Translations under genes and position numbers: made by a program
Notes under the pieces: generated by a model
The model's database searches: none
What the model was told of the DNA's origin: nothing
Seen by the model: the letters and a program-made list of their open reading frames with translations, nothing else
From: JBMYYE01 sp049609065
GTDB taxonomy: Bacteria > Pseudomonadota > Alphaproteobacteria > Rhodobacterales > Rhodobacteraceae
Direction of reading: 5' to 3'
Assembly: GCA_049609065.1 (NCBI GenBank)
Contig: JBMYYE010000105.1
Span: forward strand, 1-8,693
Length of the DNA: 8,693 nt
In this document: piece by piece, positions 1 to 5,041 of the stretch
How the letters are laid out: every line of letters starts with the position of its first letter
Position numbering within the stretch: position 1 is the stretch's first letter

Positions 1-471
1 GTCCGCACCCCCATGAATGCGTGCAGGTGGAATATCAGGATGAAGAACATCTTGCCCCATTCCAAAAAGCGCGAGCGTTGCTGCTATTTCACTGTCATCT
101 AACGGAGTGCTTTGAGTGGGAGGCGATTGCAAAGCCACCTGAAACTGTCCGTCCTCGTTCACAGCTTCCACTTGAATTTCAGCCTCATTGAGCGTCAAAT
201 CATAGCGCCCTGCCCCCTTCTGTTTTGCCAAAACCGCGCCAAGGGCAATCGTCGCATGCCCGCAAAACGGGACTTCGCTTTCGGGTGAAAAATACCGTAC
301 GCGGTAAGATTTTTCCGAAATTTCCGTCAAAAATGCGGTTTCAGAATAGCCGATTTTCGCCGCCATTTTCTGCATGTCATCCGCACTTACCCCTTGCGCG
401 CCTAAAACAACCCCCGCTGGATTTCCGCCGTCTGTGCCATGGGAAAATGCCGCAATTTTGTAAACGTTCAT
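1..471 (-). CDS. PhzF-family isomerase/epimerase-like protein (C-terminus cut by window edge)
   Basis: The first 157 codons of a PhzF-type protein read leftwards and stay open to the window edge. Visible PhzF hallmarks are the early GGNPAGVV stretch (residues 15-22), the SETAFL segment with the probable catalytic acid Glu44, and the FSPESEVPFCGHAT loop (61-74) that shapes the active site; the read ends in RIHGGAD. Family proteins have about 260-300 residues in two similar halves, so the second half lies outside the window. PhzF itself isomerises a phenazine precursor, but most family members are stand-alone cytosolic isomerases or epimerases of unknown substrate, and no phenazine genes are nearby. 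The start is set by an AAAGGAG ribosome site about 6 bases upstream of the ATG. It is divergent from an Lrp/AsnC regulator, so control by that regulator is plausible but inferred. The family call is firm; the substrate is unknown. Confidence 0.9.
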   Translation of the reverse strand, partial: MNVYKIAAFSHGTDGGNPAGVVLGAQGVSADDMQKMAAKIGYSETAFLTEISEKSYRVRYFSPESEVPFCGHATIALGAVLAKQKGAGRYDLTLNEAEIQVEAVNEDGQFQVALQSPPTQSTPLDDSEIAATLALFGMGQDVLHPDIPPARIHGGAD

Positions 472-520
472 CCGTATCTCCTTTGTGTTCCCTTCAAAAC
501 TACAAGAAAAAATCGCGGGG

Positions 521-536
521 TTATATGGGAATATAA
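521..536. promoter_or_regulatory. Perfect palindrome, candidate Lrp/AsnC operator
   Basis: TTATAT, a 4-base spacer (GGGA) and ATATAA form a perfect inverted repeat between the divergent phzF-like and lrp-like genes. Its centre lies about 57 bases upstream of the phzF-type start and overlaps a TATAAC hexamer (minus strand, 520-525) that could be that gene's -10. AT-rich dyads of about 15 bases are typical binding sites of Lrp/AsnC dimers, and these regulators commonly control the divergent neighbour. The assignment is inferred from symmetry and position only. Confidence 0.45.
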
Positions 537-567
537 AAGCTAAAACGCACACCTACCCACATAATAA

Positions 568-595
568 TAGACTTTATTTAAATACCACCTACACT
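568..595 (+). promoter_or_regulatory. Candidate promoter of the Lrp/AsnC gene (leaderless)
   Basis: A TAGACT (568-573) and a TACACT (590-595) are separated by 16 bases, and each matches the sigma-70 consensus at 4 of 6 positions. A transcript from this promoter would begin close to base 602, which is the ATG of the regulator. No ribosome-binding sequence is visible in the bases before that ATG. Together this suggests a leaderless mRNA, but the hexamers are weak and the call is tentative. Confidence 0.35.
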
Positions 596-601
596 ATCAC
601 A

Positions 602-1033
602 ATGATTGATGAGATAGATTCGCGCATCTTAGACGCCCTTAGCACCAATAGCCGCCTTGCGGTCACCAGCCTTGCCAAAGATGTCGGGCTCTCTGCACCA
701 AGTGTCACAGAGCGCATTCGACGCCTTGAAGAAAAAGGCATTCTCAACGGGTTTACGATCGATATCAATCACGCGGCCCTTGGCTTCACGATGGACGCCA
801 TTGTGCGTATCCGTCCGCGCCCAGGTAGCCTTCATATTGTGGAAAAAATGATCCAAGACGAACCACGTTTCACGGCTTGCGACAAAGTCACGGGCGAAGA
901 TTGCTTCGTCACGCGCTTGGCCTTGCGCTCCATTGAGGAACTTGATCCACTGCTGGACCCGTTTCACGACCGCGCGGAAACCAACACAGCCATTGTGAAA
1001 TCATCCCCCGTTGCGCCACGGCGCCCCAAATAG
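602..1033 (+). CDS. Lrp/AsnC family transcriptional regulator
   Basis: This 143-residue protein has the standard Lrp/AsnC architecture and length. An N-terminal winged helix-turn-helix begins with IDEIDSRILDAL and carries the recognition segment VGLSAPSVTERIRRLEEKGI (28-47). A C-terminal RAM/ligand-sensing domain follows, with FTIDINHAALGF after the linker and DKVTGEDCFV (94-103) in the effector region. Such proteins assemble as dimers to octamers and sense amino acids or related metabolites. The reading frame is open upstream to 485, but the family alignment begins at the ATG at 602, and the extra N-terminal residues resemble no part of the family. No Shine-Dalgarno sequence precedes 602. 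It is divergent from the phzF-like gene, with a palindrome between them, so it may regulate that gene and itself. Its stop lies 2 bases from the stop of the convergent dgt gene. The effector is unknown. Confidence 0.92.
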   Translation: MIDEIDSRILDALSTNSRLAVTSLAKDVGLSAPSVTERIRRLEEKGILNGFTIDINHAALGFTMDAIVRIRPRPGSLHIVEKMIQDEPRFTACDKVTGEDCFVTRLALRSIEELDPLLDPFHDRAETNTAIVKSSPVAPRRPK

Positions 1034-1035
1034 CG

Positions 1036-2172
1036 TCATTCAAACAGATCTGCGTGACATTGCAGCGCAAAGCGATCCGTCATGCCCGCAATATAGTCCG
1101 CGACAATCCGTGCAAGCGCGGTTTCATCCGCAGCCTGCGCGATTTCGCCTTGCCACTCTGCAGGCAAAGCAGATGGCGTTGCCATGAAATGCGGGAATAA
1201 ATCATTCACCACTTTGGTCACGTCTTCGCGCATATCCACCACCGAAGGCGCGCGGTACATGCGCTTAAACAAGAAGGCGCGGATCACTTTTAGGTCGGCC
1301 CACAGCTCTGCTGAGAATTGCACAAGCGGCTCCCCAAGGCCGCGCACCGCCGCAACGCTTTGCGGATTGTGGCGTGTGATATTGGCCTTTGACACATCGA
1401 TCACATCCCCAACCATCACACCAAACACACGTCTAAGCGCCTCATGGCGGCGACGGTTGGCATCAAGATTTGGGTAAATTTCATCCACTTGGCGAAAACA
1501 CGGGCCCACAATCGGCAAATCTTCGATATCTTCCACCGTGAAAAGCCCCGCCCGCAGCCCGTCATCCAAATCATGATTGTTATAGGCAATGTCATCAGCA
1601 AGAGCCGCGACTTGGGCCTCAGCGCTGGCAAATGTCGCCAATTCAAGATCATGACGCGCATCATATTCCGCAAGCGTCACCGGGATATCCCCGGTCACTG
1701 GCCCGTTATGTTTGGCAATCCCTTCGAGCGTTTCCCAAGTCAGATTGAGCCCATCCCATTTTGCGTAATGCCGCTCAAGCGAGGTCACGATCCGCAAAGC
1801 TTGGGCATTGTGATCAAAGCCGCCAAAAGGCGCCATCAAGGCATCGAGCGCATCTTCGCCTGTATGACCAAAAGGCGTGTGCCCCAAATCATGGGCAAGA
1901 GCTACGGCCTCAGTCAATTCACTGTTGAGCCCCAAAGCCCCCGCAATGGTACGCGCGACTTGCGCGACCTCAATCGAATGGGTCAGGCGCGTGCGAAAAT
2001 AATCGCCTTCGTGTTCTACAAACACTTGGGTTTTATGTTTTAAGCGGCGAAAGGCCGAGGAATGAATAATCCGATCTCGGTCCCTTTGAAAAGGAGAGCG
2101 AAAGGTGCTTTCGTCTTCGGGGTAAAGGCGGCCTTTGATCTGATCGGGATTTGACGCATAAATTGCGGTCAT
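1036..2172 (-). CDS. dgt: Deoxyguanosinetriphosphate triphosphohydrolase-like protein (dGTPase, HD domain)
   Basis: This 378-residue cytosolic enzyme is of the Dgt type 2 subfamily, which hydrolyses dNTPs to the deoxynucleoside plus tripolyphosphate and helps balance the dNTP pool. The N-terminal block RDRDRIIHSSAFRRLKHKTQ (30-49) is the family signature. The metal-binding HD set is visible as His65 (RLTHS), His94-Asp95 (LAHDLGHTPFGH, 92-103) and Asp193/Asp194 (LADDIAY). The length matches alphaproteobacterial homologues, and the start MTAIYASNPDQIKGRLYPE aligns with their usual N-terminus. The ribosome site is poor (GGAT about 12 bases upstream). It is divergent from erpA, an arrangement I recall as common in Rhodobacterales. 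The downstream neighbour here is a convergent lrp-type gene rather than the argS I would expect in that group. The biochemical preference for dGTP over other dNTPs cannot be read from sequence. Confidence 0.95.
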   Translation of the reverse strand: MTAIYASNPDQIKGRLYPEDESTFRSPFQRDRDRIIHSSAFRRLKHKTQVFVEHEGDYFRTRLTHSIEVAQVARTIAGALGLNSELTEAVALAHDLGHTPFGHTGEDALDALMAPFGGFDHNAQALRIVTSLERHYAKWDGLNLTWETLEGIAKHNGPVTGDIPVTLAEYDARHDLELATFASAEAQVAALADDIAYNNHDLDDGLRAGLFTVEDIEDLPIVGPCFRQVDEIYPNLDANRRRHEALRRVFGVMVGDVIDVSKANITRHNPQSVAAVRGLGEPLVQFSAELWADLKVIRAFLFKRMYRAPSVVDMREDVTKVVNDLFPHFMATPSALPAEWQGEIAQAADETALARIVADYIAGMTDRFALQCHADLFE

Positions 2173-2185
2173 GTCGCATCATCCA

Positions 2186-2214
2186 TTGTCGTTTTGTGTT
2201 GCAATCCTTATATT
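2186..2214 (+). promoter_or_regulatory. Candidate erpA promoter
   Basis: TTGTCG (2186-2191) and TATATT (2209-2214) are separated by the optimal 17 bases and match the sigma-70 consensus at 4 and 5 of 6 positions. Transcription would start near 2221, 16 to 31 bases before the two possible erpA starts. The -10 shares bases 2209-2212 with the candidate -10 of dgt on the other strand. Confidence 0.45.
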
Positions 2215-2234
2215 GGGGTTGAACAGGAAATCAA
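2207..2234 (-). promoter_or_regulatory. Candidate dgt promoter, overlapping the erpA promoter
   Basis: Read on the minus strand, TTGATT (2234-2229), a 16-base spacer and TATAAG (2212-2207) match the sigma-70 consensus at 4 and 5 of 6 positions. Transcription would start near 2200, giving a short leader of about 28 bases. The -10 hexamer shares four bases with the erpA -10, so polymerase could not occupy both promoters at once. Confidence 0.4.
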
Positions 2235-2251
2235 ACGTGGAAACCATTGAA

Positions 2252-2584
2252 ATGACGCTTTCTTTGCCTCCGAAAGTCACAACGCGCGCCTTTGAGCGCC
2301 TCAAGGAAATCAATGAGAGTTCCGAAACGGCGCAAGCTTTGCGCGTGGCCGTCGAAGGCGGCGGCTGTTCTGGATTTCAATATGAAATCGAATTGGGCAC
2401 GGCTAAGGCGGATGATTTGGTGCTCGAAGCGGATGGCCAGAAGGTTGTGATCGACCCTGTGTCACTGCCATTTTTGTCCAATGCCATCATCGATTTCACC
2501 GATGAATTGATCGGTGCGCGCTTTACCATCGACAACCCGAATGCCAGTAGCTCATGTGGCTGTGGCACCAGCTTTTCGATGTAA
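2252..2584 (+). CDS. erpA: Iron-sulfur cluster insertion protein ErpA (A-type carrier)
   Basis: This 110-residue A-type carrier of the HesB/IscA/ErpA family receives [4Fe-4S] or [2Fe-2S] clusters from the scaffold and hands them to apo-enzymes in the cytosol. The three cluster-ligand cysteines are present: Cys39 in GGGCSGFQY, and Cys102 and Cys104 in the terminal SSCGCGTSFSM. The NPNASSSCGCGTSFS ending is closer to ErpA than to IscA or SufA. Three starts are possible in frame. ATG 2252 matches the usual short N-terminus before LPPKVT. GTG 2237 has a better ribosome site (AGGAAA, 6 bases upstream) and would add METIE. ATG 2171 overlaps the dgt start codon and lies upstream of the predicted transcription start, so it is unlikely. 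The gene is divergent from dgt. Confidence 0.93.
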   Translation: MTLSLPPKVTTRAFERLKEINESSETAQALRVAVEGGGCSGFQYEIELGTAKADDLVLEADGQKVVIDPVSLPFLSNAIIDFTDELIGARFTIDNPNASSSCGCGTSFSM

Positions 2585-2606
2585 AATCTCCGCACTGGCA
2601 TTTTAC
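2581..2606 (+). repeat. Inverted repeat at the erpA stop codon (possible 3' hairpin)
   Basis: GTAAAAT (2581-2587) and ATTTTAC (2600-2606) are a perfect 7-bp inverted repeat with a 12-base loop; the left arm contains the erpA stop codon. The stem is AT-rich and no T-run follows, so it is not a convincing intrinsic terminator. It could mark the mRNA 3' end or attenuate read-through into the GFA gene. Confidence 0.3.
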
Positions 2607-2644
2607 CCACCCTATGATAGTCTTCCAGAAAACGGGAGAGAACC

Positions 2645-3028
2645 ATGATCAAAGGACGATGCGACTGTGGGGCCGTCGAATTTGAGGCCGAAAACCTACG
2701 TGATACGGTCACCATTTGCCACTGTTCACAGTGCCGCCGCACAAGCGGGCACCTTTGGGCCGCAACCCGCGCGCCTTTTGAACAGCTAACCTTCATCAAA
2801 GAAGATGGGCTCAAATGGTATACATCATCTGATTGGGCCAAACGCGGATTTTGCGGTGAATGTGGATCGAGCCTCTTTTATCGTTTGAATGGCGAGGAAG
2901 GCATCGGCATTGCTGCTGGCTGCTTGGACGACACATCCGCCCTCAAAGTGACGCAACATATCTTTGTTGCGGACAAAGGGAACTATTACGATATTACGGA
3001 TGATGTCCCGCAGTTGGAAAGCTACTGA
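2645..3028 (+). CDS. GFA/CENP-V domain zinc-binding protein
   Basis: This 127-residue single-domain protein belongs to the GFA (glutathione-dependent formaldehyde-activating enzyme-like) family. Its cysteine pattern is complete for the beta-tent zinc fold: CDC (Cys6, Cys8), CHCSQC (Cys25, Cys27, Cys30) and CGEC (Cys70, Cys73). The first members were named for formaldehyde-glutathione adduct formation, but that activity is disputed for the family and most members have no known substrate. No formaldehyde or glutathione genes are nearby. A GGGAGAG ribosome site lies a few bases upstream of the ATG, which fixes the start. It lies 60 bases downstream of erpA on the same strand. A TATGAT hexamer (2613-2618) could be its own -10, although no matching -35 is seen. 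It converges on the Acg-type gene with 25 bases between the stops. Confidence 0.9.
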   Translation: MIKGRCDCGAVEFEAENLRDTVTICHCSQCRRTSGHLWAATRAPFEQLTFIKEDGLKWYTSSDWAKRGFCGECGSSLFYRLNGEEGIGIAAGCLDDTSALKVTQHIFVADKGNYYDITDDVPQLESY

Positions 3029-3053
3029 CACCTAAGAAGTAAAGCTATGGATG

Positions 3054-4079
3054 CTAAAGAAGCACATCCCCAAGCGCGCGGCGCTGGCTTGGGGATGGTT
3101 TATCTGTGGCCTCGCCGATACGTAAAAGTATCTGTGGAACGCCTGCCGCCCCCACCGCGTCTCGAAGCTTCGGGCGTAACTCGACACACTCAATGGGCTG
3201 ATTGAGAAAAGACGCCGTAAATCCATGCGCTGTAAGATCAAGCAAAATAAGCCCCAAAGCACGCCCCGTTTGCAACCAAGCCCCCGTATTATCCGCATCA
3301 GTTGAAAGCAGCGCCAGCATCGGCGTGCCGTTCAAAATTTTCTTTACATCACCTGCGGCCACGCCATTTCCTATATCAAATCTGCGCAATGCAAACCGCG
3401 CCACAGGGGCCAAAACATCAGGCATGCCAAATCCAGACGCAGACATCCCATCCCGTGCCCCAGCGCCAACGGAATGCACCCAAGAGGCCAACTCACGCCG
3501 AAAGGCGGGATTCGAAAACTGCAGGTGATCGCCGGCATCCACAAGCTCCGCAACCGCTTTGCGTGTGTCAGCATCGGTAAAGAACGAAAAATATACGCCG
3601 CCTTGGGCCGCATGATGCGCACAGGCATCCATCACCGCATCTGACGGGGTCCTAGGACCGAAGGACGCGCGGGTTGTACGACGTTGCAATATGGCAGGTA
3701 AAAGAGCGCCATAAGTATCTTTATTTCCTTTAGGCAGGCGCACATGCGCCAAAATATCTTGATTTTTTGGATCAGGTGCCATCACAATCTGCGGATCAAA
3801 TCCAAAATGCTGTGCGGCGACCTCAAGCGTTGCAAGCGCAGCACCGCAGCTGATAATCAGCTCCCGGTCCAGCGGGTCCACAACGGGCAGCGCACGGCTG
3901 CGATCTGCGAGAATATCGACACTCTGCGCCCCAATACGAAACCGCCATGGTTGGCTATTGTGGCTAGATGGTGCAAGAACGGTATAGCGCAGCAGGTACT
4001 TGGCCTGCGCCTCAAAGGATCCCTTTTGAGGAAACTCATTCGCCTTTAGGGACCATGATCCCATACCTGCCTTTGTCAT
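3054..4079 (-). CDS. Acg-family FMN-binding nitroreductase-like protein
   Basis: This 341-residue cytosolic flavoprotein is of the Acg type, in which two nitroreductase-like folds are joined in one chain. Signature blocks are APSSHNSQPWRF (36-47), the FMN-site entry; DRSRALPVVDPLDRELIISC (59-78); RRTTR (133-137) at the start of the second half; and GVPQILLRIG (313-322) near the end. Acg homologues such as those of mycobacteria and Streptomyces are linked to stress or dormancy, and some may bind or store flavin rather than reduce a substrate. No substrate can be assigned here. The start at 4079 has AAGAGG directly against it, which is too close; ATG 4064 (residue 6) with AAAGG five bases upstream is a real alternative. 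It lies 87 bases behind the lyase-like gene on the same strand. The last 14 codons contain a strong hairpin, listed separately. Confidence 0.88.
   Translation of the reverse strand: MTKAGMGSWSLKANEFPQKGSFEAQAKYLLRYTVLAPSSHNSQPWRFRIGAQSVDILADRSRALPVVDPLDRELIISCGAALATLEVAAQHFGFDPQIVMAPDPKNQDILAHVRLPKGNKDTYGALLPAILQRRTTRASFGPRTPSDAVMDACAHHAAQGGVYFSFFTDADTRKAVAELVDAGDHLQFSNPAFRRELASWVHSVGAGARDGMSASGFGMPDVLAPVARFALRRFDIGNGVAAGDVKKILNGTPMLALLSTDADNTGAWLQTGRALGLILLDLTAHGFTASFLNQPIECVELRPKLRDAVGAAGVPQILLRIGEATDKPSPSQRRALGDVLL
3065..3097 (-). terminator. Strong hairpin inside the 3' end of the Acg-type gene (possible bidirectional terminator)
   Basis: CATCCCCAAGC (3065-3075) and GCTTGGGGATG (3087-3097) are a perfect 11-bp inverted repeat, and its 11-base GC-rich loop can form further pairs. 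On the minus strand the stem is followed by TGCTTCTTTAG, a T-rich run that ends in the Acg stop codon. On the plus strand the stem lies 37 bases after the GFA stop and is followed by GTTTATC. It sits between two convergent genes, where shared terminators are common. Termination 7-9 bases past the stem on the minus strand would fall at the Acg stop codon itself. Confidence 0.55.
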
Positions 4080-4093
4080 CCTCTTGCTCCGTG

Positions 4094-4115
4094 CTTTGTC
4101 CTGCCTGTGTCCTGC
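4094..4115. repeat. Two tandem 11-bp direct repeats upstream of the Acg-type start
   Basis: CTTTGTCCTGC (4094-4104) and CTGTGTCCTGC (4105-4115) agree at 9 of 11 positions and lie 15 to 36 bases upstream of the Acg-type ATG. A spacing of one helical turn would place both copies on the same DNA face, as in many activator sites. It is a short pattern and may be chance. Confidence 0.25.
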
Positions 4116-4136
4116 ACGCAGCCTGTACCAATACGG

Positions 4137-4168
4137 AGATGGGATCTATGATCTTGATCAATCCATCT
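4137..4168. repeat. Inverted repeat at the lyase 3' end
   Basis: AGATGG (4137-4142) and CCATCT (4163-4168) pair across a 20-base loop that holds the 8-bp palindrome TTGATCAA (4154-4161) and three GATC words in 17 bases. The right arm includes part of the stop codon of the lyase-like gene. No T-run follows on the minus strand, so it is at best a weak terminator or RNA 3' structure. Confidence 0.25.
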
Positions 4169-4841
4169 AGGGACGTGTGACAGAGACATTTCGAAATGAA
4201 ACCTGCGGCATATCCCCAGACACAATTTTTTGCGGTCCCATCAACCCGTAGCCAAAGAACGCTTCTTGATTGGGGAGGATATTTGGCCGACCTGACAAGT
4301 CGCGGATCAGTTCACCATTGCATCGCACCTGCACCACGCCTGCGGTTTTATCAGAAATTGACGCTTTTCGCGTCGCATCATAGGTCACTGTTAAAGACAC
4401 CCGATGCCATGTTCCGAATTCATCAGGATCAATACAGAGACCCCCATGAAACCAAAGCCCGTCATCTTGGAGAGAAAAGTTGTAAATCACACCATCGCGA
4501 TCATGAAGATGCGCAGGCACCAGCCACCCACCAGCGGAGGCAAACCTAAACTCCTTAGGAACCAACATATCCCATTCATAGATCCGCGTTTCTCCAGCTT
4601 TGGCCCCTTGGGTTTCGCGGTACTCAATCCGCTGACGCCGCTGTGCGCAATCCGTGGTTTCCCCACCAAAGCGTCGTAGGTTATAGCGCAGCTCACTACA
4701 GCCTCCGTCAGTCAATTGAAATGTATCAACATCCCCAATTCGGTGCGGTTGATCCGCCCTATAGCTATTCAGTGCAAATTCTGCATTGGCGGCACCTGTC
4801 ACCAGCAGGGCACCACATATGGCTTTTAGAAAATACGTCAT
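4167..4841 (-). CDS. Predicted secreted polysaccharide lyase-like protein (heparin lyase I-type fold)
   Basis: This 224-residue protein begins with a clear Sec signal peptide: Lys6, a hydrophobic core to about residue 16, and an ANA-E cleavage site after residue 20. The mature part reads as a concanavalin-like beta-sandwich of the heparin-lyase-I/PF14099 type. Recognisable pieces are RRQRIEYRE (68-76), IYEWDMLVP (87-95), FSLQDDGLWFHGG (122-134), GTWHRVSLTV (143-152), the strand GVVQVRCNGELIRDL (168-182) and FFGYGLMGP (195-203). Four cysteines (48, 65, 136, 174) could form two disulfides, which suits export to the periplasm or medium. The length covers one lyase domain with nothing added. The substrate, probably an acidic glycan, cannot be read from sequence, and a non-catalytic lectin-like role is possible. 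The start is secured by AAGGAGG seven bases upstream. The Acg-type gene follows on the same strand. Confidence 0.72.
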   Translation of the reverse strand: MTYFLKAICGALLVTGAANAEFALNSYRADQPHRIGDVDTFQLTDGGCSELRYNLRRFGGETTDCAQRRQRIEYRETQGAKAGETRIYEWDMLVPKEFRFASAGGWLVPAHLHDRDGVIYNFSLQDDGLWFHGGLCIDPDEFGTWHRVSLTVTYDATRKASISDKTAGVVQVRCNGELIRDLSGRPNILPNQEAFFGYGLMGPQKIVSGDMPQVSFRNVSVTRP

Positions 4842-4868
4842 AAGATATCCTCCTTTGCGATTATCTTA
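4841..4868 (-). promoter_or_regulatory. Ribosome site of the lyase gene held in a hairpin loop
   Basis: TAAGATA (4841-4847) and TATCTTA (4862-4868) are a perfect 7-bp inverted repeat. In the mRNA the 14-base loop contains the near-ideal ribosome site AAGGAGG, and the inner arm ends on the A of the start codon. An AU stem of this size is weak, so it would only mildly affect translation, perhaps with temperature. Confidence 0.3.
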
Positions 4869-4999
4869 CCACATTTCTCCCTCCTTCCCTATGACATAGC
4901 ACATCTGATCCTTTTCAGGGGCACCTCTAATATCGAACGACAGTAGGAAAACTTTCATAACAACCCTGCCTTGGACCTTGTTTTTCCGCCCCAAAGACC

Positions 5000-5026
5000 G
5001 CAAATTTCAAACAGAGCAAAATTCAA
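5000..5026. repeat. 11-bp direct repeats upstream of the CMD-family gene
   Basis: GCAAATTTCAA (5000-5010) and GCAAAATTCAA (5016-5026) agree at 10 of 11 positions, with starts 16 bases apart. They end 15 bases before the ATG of the carboxymuconolactone-decarboxylase-like gene. The remaining part of this roughly 200-base divergent intergenic region (4842-5041) shows no clear promoter hexamer pair. The repeats may be an operator or simply AT-rich promoter DNA. Confidence 0.3.
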
Positions 5027-5041
5027 CGGGCGAGAGACAAC

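Noticed and set aside
1..471. Phenazine biosynthesis locus
   Set aside because: Only a generic PhzF-family member is present; no phzA/B/C/D/E/G-type genes lie nearby.
225..536. 103-codon plus-strand frame opposite the phzF-like gene
   Set aside because: Basic, proline-rich shadow frame with no ribosome site; the minus strand has clear PhzF motifs through the same bases.
485..601. Upstream in-frame extension of the Lrp/AsnC gene to ATG 485
   Set aside because: The extra 39 residues resemble no part of the family, and the stretch covers the palindrome and the promoter-like bases of the divergent region.
1444..2043. 200-codon open frame antisense to dgt
   Set aside because: It lies wholly within a well-conserved gene on the other strand, and its composition (mirror of conserved HD-domain codons) is that of a shadow frame.
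2171..2251. Longer erpA form starting at ATG 2171
   Set aside because: The start overlaps the dgt start codon, lies upstream of the best promoter, and adds residues that A-type carriers lack.
2377..2841. 154-codon minus-strand frame spanning erpA and GFA
   Set aside because: It covers two recognised genes and their gap antisense, and shows no family features.
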